This document shows positions 25,466 to 34,200 of a DNA stretch of 64,000 nucleotides, piece by piece. Within the stretch, counting starts at the first letter, position 1; each line of letters begins with the position of its first letter. Position numbers and translations under genes: made by a program. The DNA is from Kitasatospora gansuensis (GTDB taxonomy: Bacteria; Actinomycetota; Actinomycetes; Streptomycetales; Streptomycetaceae): NCBI RefSeq assembly GCF_014203705.1, contig NZ_JACHJR010000001.1, positions 7,006,001 through 7,070,000 on the forward strand, read 5' to 3'. The notes under the pieces were generated by a model. It was not told the origin of the DNA. It saw nothing but the letters and a program-made list of their open reading frames with translations, and ran no database searches.

Positions 25466-26323
25466 TCAGCGGGTGAGCGGGACGAAGCGGACCGGGGTGC
25501 CCGGGCGGGTCTGGGCGGCGGCGGGCAGGTCGGCGGCCGGGACGACGCCGATCACCGGGTAGCCGCCGGTGGTGGGATGGTCGGCGAGGAAGACCATCGG
25601 GCGGCCGTCCGGCGGGACCTGGACGGCGCCGAGCACCATGCCCTCGCTGGGGAGTTCGTCCGCCCGGGCGCGGGGGAGCGGTGGGCCCTCGGTGCGCAGG
25701 GCGATCCGGTTGCTGGCGGGCCCGACCAGGTAGCGGGAGCGGGCCAGCAGCGGGCGGGCCGCCGCCGCGAACCAGTCCAGGTGCGGTCCCGGTTGGAGCC
25801 GGAGCACCAGCTCGGCCGGGGGCGCGGGCAGCGGGACCAGATCCGCCCGGTCACTCGCGAAGGGCGGCCCGACCGGCAGCAGCTGACCCACCGTCAGCGG
25901 GGCCGGGCCGAGGCCGGAGAGCAGATCGGCGGAGCGGCTGCCCAGCACCGGCGGAACGGTCAGGCCGCCCGCCACCGCGAGATAGCCCCGGACCCCGTGG
26001 GTGGCCGGGCCGAGGTCGAGCACCGAACCGTCCGGTACGGCGACCGCCGCGCCCCAGGCGACCGGCCGCCCGTCCAGCCGGACCGCCGCCGGTCCGCCTG
26101 TGACGGCGACCAGCTGCGGGCCGACCGCACGCAGCGTCACCCCGCCGAGGGTGGTTTCCAGACCGGCCGTCCCGGCGGGGTTGCCGACCAGCCGGTTGGC
26201 GGCCCGCAGCGCGGGCTCGTCCAGCGCCCCGGCCCGGGGTACGCCGAGGTGGGCCACCCCGCGCCGTCCCAGGTCCTGAACCGTCGTCAGCGGCCCGGGC
26301 CGCACCACCAGCAGCCCGGTCAC
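25466..26323 (-). CDS. pxpC: 5-oxoprolinase subunit PxpC (biotin-dependent carboxyltransferase family)
   Basis: A 285-residue subunit with the opening LLVVRPGPLTTVQDLGRRG and the segment VPRAGALDEPALRAANRLVG, the signature of the PxpC/KipA family. Later parts include GYLAVAGGL and FLADHPTTGGYPVIGVV. Together with PxpA and PxpB it cleaves 5-oxoproline (pyroglutamate) to glutamate using ATP. GTG 26323 overlaps the pxpB stop as GTGA. It is the last gene of the pxpABC operon on the minus strand. Confidence 0.9.
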   Translation of the reverse strand: MTGLLVVRPGPLTTVQDLGRRGVAHLGVPRAGALDEPALRAANRLVGNPAGTAGLETTLGGVTLRAVGPQLVAVTGGPAAVRLDGRPVAWGAAVAVPDGSVLDLGPATHGVRGYLAVAGGLTVPPVLGSRSADLLSGLGPAPLTVGQLLPVGPPFASDRADLVPLPAPPAELVLRLQPGPHLDWFAAAARPLLARSRYLVGPASNRIALRTEGPPLPRARADELPSEGMVLGAVQVPPDGRPMVFLADHPTTGGYPVIGVVPAADLPAAAQTRPGTPVRFVPLTR

Positions 26324-26940
26324 GCGGCCGCCACCGGCACGAACCGCACCCGCACGCCCGGCGCGAGCAGCGCGGCCGGCTCCCGATCGGTGTCCCAGAG
26401 CGCCACCGAGGTCCGCCCGAGCAGTTGCCAGCCGCCGGGCGAGGAGCGCGGGTAGACCCCGGTGTACGGGCCGGCCAGCGCGACCGACCCGGCCGGGACG
26501 GAGCTGCGCGGGGTGTCCCGCCGGGGCACCTCGTACGGGGCGGGCAGCCCGGTCAGGTAGCCGAAGCCGGGGGCGAAGCCGCAGAACGCGACCCGGTACT
26601 CGAAGGAGCTGTGCAGCCGGACGGCCTCCGCCGGGGAGCACCCCCAGAGCGCGGCGACCTCGGCCAGGTCCGCGCCGTCGTACACGGTGGGCAGCTCGAT
26701 CAGCGGGCCGTCGGCGGGCGGGTGGGGCGGCAGCCGCCAGCCGGCCAGCCGCTGCCGGGTCAGCTCCGGGTCGGCCAGGCCGTCGAGCAGGACGGTACGG
26801 GCGGCGGGCACGATCTCGGTGATCGCCGGAAGCTCGTCCCGCCGGGCCAGCAGGGCGGCGTACAGCGCGGCGACGGTCTCGCCGTCGGGGGCCCGCACCA
26901 GCAGTGCGTCGGCGCCGACCTGGCGGAACGTCAGGTCCAT
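26320..26940 (-). CDS. pxpB: 5-oxoprolinase subunit PxpB
   Basis: A 206-residue carboxyltransferase-domain protein. Diagnostic segments are ELPTVYDGADLAEVA, FCGFAPGFGYLTGLP and VPAGSVALAGPYTGVYPRSS, followed by GGWQLLGRT. It forms the PxpBC complex that phosphorylates or decyclises 5-oxoproline with PxpA. Start and stop overlap those of pxpA and pxpC by ATGA and GTGA respectively, so stoichiometric translation is expected. Confidence 0.92.
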   Translation of the reverse strand: MDLTFRQVGADALLVRAPDGETVAALYAALLARRDELPAITEIVPAARTVLLDGLADPELTRQRLAGWRLPPHPPADGPLIELPTVYDGADLAEVAALWGCSPAEAVRLHSSFEYRVAFCGFAPGFGYLTGLPAPYEVPRRDTPRSSVPAGSVALAGPYTGVYPRSSPGGWQLLGRTSVALWDTDREPAALLAPGVRVRFVPVAAA

Positions 26941-27716
26941 CAGACGAAAGCCTCCACGCGAACCCCGGCGGAGGCCAGCGCGCCCCGGACCCGCCAGGCG
27001 AGCTGGGCCGCGCCGGGGGTGTCACCGTGCACGCAGAGGGAGCGGGCCTCGACCGCGACCGGCTCGCCGCCGACGGCGGTGACCAGGCCGTCCCGGGCGA
27101 TGCCGACCGCGCGGGCGATCACCGACTCGGGGTCGTGCACCACGGCCTCCGGGTCGCGGCGGGGCACCAGGGTGCCCGCCCAGGTGTAAGCGCGGTCGGC
27201 GAACGCCTCGGTGACCACCGGGAGTCCGACCCCCTCGGCCACCGCGAGCAGCCGGGAGCCCGGCAGGCCGAGCACCGGCAGCGGGCCGTCGCAGACCGCA
27301 CCGGCCCGGAGCACGCCCGCGACCACGGCCTCGGCCTGCTCGGAGTCGGTGACCACCTTGTTGTAGAGGGCGCCGTGCGGTTTGACGTAGGAGACCCGGG
27401 AGCCGGCCGCCCGGGCGAAGACCTGGAGGGCGCCGATCTGGTACGCGATCTCGTCGGCCAGTTCATCCGGCGGGACGTCCATCGGGCGGCGGCCGAAGCC
27501 GGCCAGGTCGCGGTAGGAGACCTGGGCGCCGATCCGGACGCCGCGTTCGGCGGCCAGCGCGCAGACCCGGCGCATGGTGGAGGGGTCGCCGGCGTGGAAG
27601 CCGCAGGCCACGTTGGCGCTGGTGACCACGGAGAGCAGGGCCTCGTCGTCGGTCAGGGTCCAGCGCCCGAACCCCTCACCGAGGTCCGCATTGAGATCGA
27701 TCACCGATTCGGTCAC
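26940..27716 (-). CDS. pxpA: 5-oxoprolinase subunit PxpA (LamB/YcsF family)
   Basis: A 258-residue protein with IDLNADLGEGFG at the N-terminus, ANVACGFHAGDPSTMRRVC, YVKPHGALYNKV and SLCVHGDTPGA, all family signatures with conserved Asp/His residues. It is the first gene of the pxpABC operon. GTG 27716 is chosen because GGGAGG lies 11 bases before it; the GTG 21 bases farther upstream would add seven residues and is the alternative. Glutamate recovery from pyroglutamate is the expected role. Confidence 0.88.
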   Translation of the reverse strand: MTESVIDLNADLGEGFGRWTLTDDEALLSVVTSANVACGFHAGDPSTMRRVCALAAERGVRIGAQVSYRDLAGFGRRPMDVPPDELADEIAYQIGALQVFARAAGSRVSYVKPHGALYNKVVTDSEQAEAVVAGVLRAGAVCDGPLPVLGLPGSRLLAVAEGVGLPVVTEAFADRAYTWAGTLVPRRDPEAVVHDPESVIARAVGIARDGLVTAVGGEPVAVEARSLCVHGDTPGAAQLAWRVRGALASAGVRVEAFV

Positions 27717-27811
27717 GCCAACGCCCGCCTCCCGCACCCGGCATCCGCCGCCGTTCGCTGGGGGTGATCGTAGGGCCTGCGCGCGGGCGCGTGTGCACGT
27801 GACCCGAGCCC

Positions 27812-27839
27812 GGAGCGCGCACCGAACGGTGCGCGCTCC
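27812..27839 (-). terminator. Strong hairpin, terminator of the membrane-protein gene
   Basis: Perfect 13-base arms GGAGCGCGCACCG and CGGTGCGCGCTCC are separated by two A residues (practically a 12-base stem with GAAC-type loop). It lies 53 bases downstream of the 27892-28434 gene and upstream of pxpA on the minus strand. There is no U-tract, as is usual for streptomycete terminators. Confidence 0.65.
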
Positions 27840-27891
27840 CTCACATGGCGGAACGTTTCCTCCCCGTTCACTGTTCCGGGCTGAGGACCGG

Positions 27892-28434
27892 TCAGGCCGC
27901 CAGCACCGGCGGAGCCTGACGCAGGGCCGCGGCCCACTCCAGTCGGCGGATGCCGCGGAGCACGATCAGCAGCGGGATCACCCCGACGACCCCGAACGAC
28001 ATGTCGACGAATCGCCACGCCAGCGGTATCCCGCGCAGCGGCCCGCAGATCAGCGCCAGCGGGATGATTGCGGCGCAGGCGGTCATCGCCCACCGGATCA
28101 CCCAGACGTTGCGGACCGGGTCCCGGTACGGCCCCCAGAAGGCGATCGCGATCACCAGGTGGGCGAAGGCCAGCCAGTCGGTCCCGTACGCGAGGAAGGG
28201 GTAGCGGACGTTGGTCTCGGCCACCCCGTCCCGGACCCGCTCGGCCCAGGCGGCGGCCGCCGGGAAGTGCTCGGCGAGCGGCGAACCGTCGACCAGGCCG
28301 GCCAGCCAGCGGGTCTCGGTCTCCAGCGGAAAGGCCGTCAGGCCACTGAGCGCCAGGCAGACGATGAAGATCACGATCCACCGTCGGACCCGGCGCAGGG
28401 TGGCGGTTTCGGCGGCCTTCTGATCCTCGGTCAT
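27892..28434 (-). CDS. Four-pass membrane protein of unknown function
   Basis: A 180-residue protein with hydrophobic segments near residues 17-36, 87-102, 110-132 and 143-162 (for example WIVIFIVCLALSGLTAF and FGVVGVIPLLIVL). A long loop of about 50 residues between the first and second segments, containing TRWLAGLVDGSPLAEHFP, probably faces outside. GGGGGG sits about 9 bases before the ATG. I recognise no family. It is transcribed away from the Muk-like operon that begins 160 bases upstream. Confidence 0.65.
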   Translation of the reverse strand: MTEDQKAAETATLRRVRRWIVIFIVCLALSGLTAFPLETETRWLAGLVDGSPLAEHFPAAAAWAERVRDGVAETNVRYPFLAYGTDWLAFAHLVIAIAFWGPYRDPVRNVWVIRWAMTACAAIIPLALICGPLRGIPLAWRFVDMSFGVVGVIPLLIVLRGIRRLEWAAALRQAPPVLAA

Positions 28435-28595
28435 GTCGCAAACCCCCCATACGGGTAGTGCGGGTCGAGTTCACTGCCCCGACCTGCGCGGAGCTGACTC
28501 TAGAGGGATAACTGAACACGTTCAACTTGCTTCGGAAACGGGGACAACGGGGTCGTTTCGGACTCTGTCGGGGTGAACCTCTAACCTTGTCCACC

Positions 28596-30131
28596 GTGAC
28601 CGCCATCGCAGACCGACCCACCGGGCAGCCGCTCCGCCCGCCCGCCCCCGGCACCGCCCGGCCCGCCCCGGGCCCGGCCGCCGACGAGGGGCTGGCCCGG
28701 CGGCTCAAGGCGCTGGCCTGCACCGCTCCGCTGCACGACCTGGAGAGCCGGAAGGTCAACCTGGCCGGCGAGTACACCTCGTACGCGATGGCCGAGATCG
28801 GGCTCGCCGTGATCGACCTGGTCACGCTCAACATGGACTTCGACACCGGGGCCGACCGCGACATAGTGCTCGGCCGCCTGCACCCCCGGGTCGCCGCGCA
28901 GAACCCGGGCCGCCCCGCCGCCGAGCACGAGCGGGTGGCCCGCTGGGTGCTCGAGTCGCTGATCAACGTCGGCAGCGTGGACCGCGGCTTCCGCGCCGTC
29001 TACGGCACCTTCGGCTCCGACGGCAGCTACGTCCGCCGGGACTACGACTTCAAGCTGATCGAGGAGGTGCCGGGCCCCGACGGCGGCGTCTACCTGCGCA
29101 CCACCGACGAGGCGGTCAACGTCCTGGTCGGCGCCCTCGACACGGACGTGACGTCCGCTCAGATCGCCGCCGAGGTCAAGCTCGAGGTGCTGATCAGCCG
29201 GGGCCGGCTGGCCGACGCCCAGCTCGCCGCCGAGCAGGCCCGCTACCGCACCGTCCAGTACGCCGAGACGCTGCGCCGCGCGCTGGACGCCACCCGGCGC
29301 AACGTCCGCGCGGTGGACTGGATGCAGGCCGTCCCCGACCTGATCGACGAGGCGCTCGACCACATCGCCGACCGCTACCGGCACGAGAACGCGATCCTCA
29401 CCAACATCCGCAAGGCCCGCGACGAGTCCGAGGACGCCGAGCAGAAGCGCCGCGCCGCCGAGCTGGTCGACATCGTCAAGGACTGCATCCGCCGCCACAC
29501 CCAGCTGCAGACCCGCCTGCTCGAGGCCGGCCCGCTGTTCCGCGCCGAGCAGGACCGGCAGGCGTTCGCCGCCCCCACCGCGCGCAGCGGCATCGACCTG
29601 TACGGGCAGCTGCTCGCCCCGCTGCTGGAGCTGCCGGTCGACCAGGCCATCCGGCCCACCGACGCCTTCTTCGCCCGGGGCATCGGGCTGCGCACCCCGG
29701 TCTCGGTCCGGGTCGCCGACCTGGTCGACCTGCTGCTCACCCCGCCGGTCGAGCGCGAGCACCTCGGCGCCGAGCTGCCCGACCCCGACCTGGTCGCCAC
29801 GCCCGACGACAGCCGCTTCACCGAAGCCCAGCTGGAATCCGCCCTGGAGCTGCTCGATCTCCCCCCGGACGCCCCCCGGCGCCTCTCCGGCCTGCTCGCC
29901 GAAGCCCGCACCCGGGACGCCGACCTGCCCTACCTGGTCGCCCTGCTCGCCGTGCACGCGGCCAGCCCCCCGGTCGGGACGGCGTACCGTCAGGGCGAGG
30001 AACGGCTGCTCTTCGCGGTGGACGACGGCACCCGCCTCGACGACCCGGAGTTCGGCGGCGCGGACCTGATCGTGGGCAGCGCGCTGCTCGACGCCGCCGG
30101 CATGGCAGCGGACCGCAAGGACGCATCGTGA
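28596..30131 (+). CDS. MukF/MksF/JetA-like kleisin-type subunit
   Basis: A 511-residue protein, first of three genes ending in a large SMC-like ATPase. After a proline-rich N-terminus, residues about 30-180 suggest a winged-helix region (LINVGSVDRGFRAVYGTF, LRTTDEAVNVLVGALD). Residues about 185-310 are long helices (AAEQARYRTVQYAETLRRAL, then a charged KARDESEDAEQKRR stretch). The C-terminus again looks like a winged helix. This order is that of MukF-type kleisins. TAACCT at 28582-28587 lies 8 bases before GTG 28596, suggesting a nearly leaderless start. The call rests on size, order and secondary structure rather than a strong motif. Confidence 0.65.
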   Translation: MTAIADRPTGQPLRPPAPGTARPAPGPAADEGLARRLKALACTAPLHDLESRKVNLAGEYTSYAMAEIGLAVIDLVTLNMDFDTGADRDIVLGRLHPRVAAQNPGRPAAEHERVARWVLESLINVGSVDRGFRAVYGTFGSDGSYVRRDYDFKLIEEVPGPDGGVYLRTTDEAVNVLVGALDTDVTSAQIAAEVKLEVLISRGRLADAQLAAEQARYRTVQYAETLRRALDATRRNVRAVDWMQAVPDLIDEALDHIADRYRHENAILTNIRKARDESEDAEQKRRAAELVDIVKDCIRRHTQLQTRLLEAGPLFRAEQDRQAFAAPTARSGIDLYGQLLAPLLELPVDQAIRPTDAFFARGIGLRTPVSVRVADLVDLLLTPPVEREHLGAELPDPDLVATPDDSRFTEAQLESALELLDLPPDAPRRLSGLLAEARTRDADLPYLVALLAVHAASPPVGTAYRQGEERLLFAVDDGTRLDDPEFGGADLIVGSALLDAAGMAADRKDAS

Positions 30132-30160
30132 AGTGGGTTCACCAGCGAGATCGGTGTACC

Positions 30161-30295
30161 CAGGGGCGCGGGGAACTGCGCGAAACGGGAGGCAACCCGT
30201 CCCGCACGTTCCGCCGGAGAGCACGTCGCACCATCCCGCCGTCGCGGAGTGGCCACCTGGAGACCTTCCGATTCGCGCAGTTCCCCGCGCCCCTG
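30161..30295. repeat. MITE/REP-like inverted-repeat element inside the operon
   Basis: Two perfect 23-base arms face each other at 30161-30183 and 30273-30295; the inner arm begins CAGGGGCGCGGGGAACTGCG. The 89-base centre codes for nothing recognisable. The element fills most of the 202-base gap between the MukF-like and MukE-like genes, and would fold into a long hairpin in the operon mRNA. I recall this arm sequence as abundant in streptomycete intergenic DNA; a decayed copy is at 6734-6754. Confidence 0.8.
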
Positions 30296-30333
30296 ACTTG
30301 GCATCACCAATCCCGCAAAGAGGAGCCGACCCC

Positions 30334-31209
30334 GTGAGCACCGACACCTGGGAGCCCGAGGCCGAGCCGCAAGCCGCCCCGGCGGTAGCCGCCCTCACCC
30401 CCGCCGACGTGGCCGACGCCGCGCGCCTGGTCTCGTTCGGCCTGCAGGCCAAGCTGCTCCCCGCCCGCGACGCGGAGTACGCCGAGCTGATCCGCCGTCA
30501 CCGCGAGGACCCGGCGTTCGCCCGGCTGGCCGACGCGGTGGCGACCGGCATGGGCCTGGTGGTGCTGGAGGTCTCGCCCCGCGCCGGCATGGCGGTGGCG
30601 GCCGACGAGGACTCGGTGTTCGCGGTCCGGATGGGCGACTACTCGCGCCGGGCCGCCGGTGAGACCACCGACCGCTTCCTGCACGGGCTGGCCCACCTCG
30701 CGGTGGCCGCGATGGCGTTCCCCCGCCCGGAGGACCTGGCCGACGACGGCTACCTCGGCCGGATCACGGTGAACGGCATCGACGCCTTCGTCCGGCAGGC
30801 CTGCCGCCGGCTGGAGGAGCGCGCCGAGGCGGCGGGCACCAACACCGACCCGACCAGCGACGCCCCCGGCTTGGAGGCGGCCTGGCGGGTCTGGGCCCGC
30901 CGCTCCGCCACCGGCGCCACCAAGGACGCGCGGCGCCTGTCGGGATCGACCATCGGCATCGTCTCCAAGGCGGTGCTCTTCCTGGTCGACTCCGGCTTCC
31001 TGCAGAAGACCTCGGACGACGCCGGCGGGACGTACCGCACCACCGCCCGCTACCAGCTCCAGGTCCGCGACCTGGCGGGCAGCGCCGCGATGGCCGAGCT
31101 GCTCGACCTGGGCGTCGTCCCGGTCAGCGACGGCACCGCCACCCTGCTGCCCGCCGACCACAGCGAGGAGCTGGTGGCCGACGCGGGCTTGCCCTTCCAC
31201 TCGCTCTGA
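30334..31209 (+). CDS. MukE/MksE/JetB-like subunit
   Basis: A 291-residue protein between the kleisin-like and SMC-like genes. It appears to contain two winged-helix units: around residues 35-150 (LIRRHREDPAFARLADAVAT, FAVRMGDYSRRAAGETTDR) and around 185-260 (GSTIGIVSKAVLFLVDSGFL, TYRTTARYQLQVRDL). This matches MukE-type accessory proteins that bind the kleisin. GTG 30334 has GAGGAG 9 bases upstream, supporting the short form rather than an opening that runs through the repeat element. Assignment is by context and predicted fold. Confidence 0.65.
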   Translation: MSTDTWEPEAEPQAAPAVAALTPADVADAARLVSFGLQAKLLPARDAEYAELIRRHREDPAFARLADAVATGMGLVVLEVSPRAGMAVAADEDSVFAVRMGDYSRRAAGETTDRFLHGLAHLAVAAMAFPRPEDLADDGYLGRITVNGIDAFVRQACRRLEERAEAAGTNTDPTSDAPGLEAAWRVWARRSATGATKDARRLSGSTIGIVSKAVLFLVDSGFLQKTSDDAGGTYRTTARYQLQVRDLAGSAAMAELLDLGVVPVSDGTATLLPADHSEELVADAGLPFHSL

Positions 31210-31263
31210 CCCACCGACCCACCGTTCCTTCTGATCCGCCGTCAAGCTGGAGAACCGCCGCAC

Positions 31264-34200
31264 ATGTACGAGCTCAACCGGGTCCGCCTGTACTCGATCG
31301 GACCGGCCGGTGCGCGCTACGCCGACACGGTGCTCGACCTGCGCGGAGTCGGTGAGCCGGTGGCCGAGCCCCGGCCGCAGCAGATCGGCCTGTTCGGCGA
31401 GGAGCCGGAGGGCCCGCAGCGGCGCCCGGCCCCGGCCGGGGTGCTGTTCCTGGAGAACGGCGGCGGCAAGTCCGTCCTGCTCAAGCTGATCTTCTCGGTG
31501 ATGCTGCCCGGCCACCGCAACACGCTGGGCGGCGCCAGTTCCGGCGTGCTGCGCAAGTTCCTGCTCGCCGACGACTGCGGTCACGTCGCGCTGGAGTGGC
31601 AGCACACCGTCACCGGCGAGCTGATCGTGGTCGGCAAAGTCAGCGAGTGGCGGGGCCGTCAGGTCTCGTCCGACCCGCGCAAGTTCGCCGAGACCTGGTA
31701 CTCGTTCCGCCCCGGCGACGGGCTGACGCTGGACGCGCTGCCGGTGGCCGAGCGGATCAGCCTGGCCGGTGACCAGCGGGTCCGCGGCCGACGCCGCACC
31801 ATGAAGGGCTTCCGGGACGCGCTGACCGAGGCGGGCAAGGCGTACCCCGCCCTGGAGCTGGTCTTCGAGGACGGCCACGACCGGTGGAACGAGCACCTCG
31901 CCGACCTCGGCCTCGACCCCGAACTCTTCCGCTACCAGCGCGAGATGAACGCCGACGAGGGCGAGGCGGCCGGTCTCTTCGCGGTCAAGCACGACGCCGA
32001 CTTCACCGACCTGCTGCTGCGCGCCGTCACCGACACCCGGGACACCGACGGCCTGGCCGACCTGGTGCACGGCTTCGCCGCCAAGCTCGGCCGCAGGGCC
32101 GAGCTCACCGCCGAGCGGGACTTCACCGCCGGATCGGTCGACCTGCTCCAGCGGATCATCGACGCCACCACGGCGCGCGAGTCGGTCCGCGAGCTGCACC
32201 GCACCACCGAGCGCCGCACCCGCAGGCTCGCGCACGCCCTCGCCGCCCGCGGCAGCGGGGAGCGCGAGCGGGCGCACGACCTGGCGATCGAGGTGGCCGC
32301 CGCCGCGAGCGCCGTCACCGCCGCCGAGTCCGACCGCACCCGGCACTCGCTGATCACCGCCGAGCTGACCTACCGTCACGCCACCCTCGGCCTGGCCGCC
32401 GCCACCACCGAGGCCGCCGCGCTGCGCCGCGAGCTGACCGAGGCCCGTACGCTGCACGCCGCCTGGCAGGCCGCCGAGGCGGTGCTGCGCCAGCGCGCCG
32501 CCGCCGACCGGGTGGCCCGGGTCGCGGTCGCGATCCGGGAGGCCGAGCTGGACGCCGCCCCCGCGCTGGCCGCCCGGGCCCGCGCGGCCGGGGCGCTGGC
32601 CCGCGCGCTGGAGAGCGCCGCCGGGGCCGCCGAGCTGAGGGCGGATCAGGAGGAGCTGCGGGCCGGGGAGCTGCAGTCCGACGGCGCCGCCGCGCAGGCC
32701 GAGGCCACCGCCGCCGCGACGGCTGCCCAGAAGGCCCGCTCCGAGGCGGGCCACCTCGGCCAGCGGCTGGCCGAGGTGGAGCAGGAGACCAGGGCCGCCG
32801 TCGAGGCGGGCTGGATCGACGCGGACACCGACGAGCCGGACCCGGCCCGCGCCGCCCTGCACGCCGCCGACGCGGAGCAGGCCGCCACCGCCGCGCTGGA
32901 GCAGTCCAGGGCCGCCGCCGAGCAGGCCGCCGCCCGGGCCCGGGAGACCGCCGCACTCGAGGCGAAGGCCGAACTGGCCGCCGCCCGCGCCAGCGACGCG
33001 TACCAGAACGCCCACCGCGCGCTCTCCGCCGAGCAGCGCACCGCCGCCGCGCTGGCCGCCGAGCCCCGGCTCGCCGAACTGCTCGGCCTGGCGCCCCATC
33101 AGGGCGAGGACGAGGACGGCGCGCTCACCCCGGCCCTGCTGGACGCCAACGCCGAGGCGCTGCGCGAGCAGCTCGACACCGCCGTCGGCACCGCCGAGCG
33201 CACCCTCTTCGACCTGCGCACCGCCGCCGCCGACGACTCCCGGATCCTGGCCGCGCTCGGCGACGGCGGCCTGCTGCCGCCGGGCCCGGACGTGCTGGCC
33301 ACCGTCGAGTTCCTGGGGGAGCACGGCATCCCCGCACTGCCCGGCTGGCGCTACCTGGCCCAGTCGGTCGACCCGGCCGACCACGAGGCGATCCTGGCCG
33401 CCCGGCCCGAGCTGGTCGACGGCGTGGTGGTGACGGACCCTCAGTCCCTCGACCGGGCCCGCGAAGCGCTCCAGGCCGCCGCCCTGCTGCCGCGCTCCAC
33501 CGTGGCGGTCGGCACCGCAGCCGCGCTGATCGCGCCGATCGGGGCCGAGCCGCCGTTCTTCCTGGTGCCGCCGAACCCCGCGATGCACAACGAGGGCGCG
33601 GCCGACGACGAGCGCCGCCAGCTGCGCACCCGGGCCACCGCCCGGGAGGAGCACATCCGCGAGCTGGCCGCCCGGCTCGGCGGCGACCGCGCGCTGAACG
33701 CCCGGCTCGCCTCCTGGCACCAGCAGTGCCCGCCCGGCACGCTGGCCGAGCTCACCGAAGCCACCCTGGCCGCCGCCACCCAGGCCGAGACCGCCGCCGC
33801 CGAACTGGCCACCCTGCGCGCCGAGCACGCCGAGGCCGAGGCCGACCAGCTCGCCGCCGCCGCCGCGCACGAGGAGCGCCGGGAGGCCGCCCAGCGCACC
33901 CGCCGCCGGGCCGACGCACTGGCCGGTCTGGCCTTCCGGCTCCGCGAGCGCGGCAACTGGACCCGCCGGCAGCGCGAACTGACCGAGGACGCCGCCGAGT
34001 GCGACCGCCGCCAGGCGGTCTGCGCCGAGCGGGCCCGCACCTGCGACGAGGACCGCCGGGCCGCCCAGCGGGCCGCCGACGACGCCCGCCGCACCGCCCG
34101 TACGCTGCGCGCCGAGCGCTCCGAGCTGTCCGCCGTCGCCGAGACCGAGGAGCTCACGGAGGTCCCGGCCTCGCTGCCCGCGCTGCGCGAGGCGTACCGG

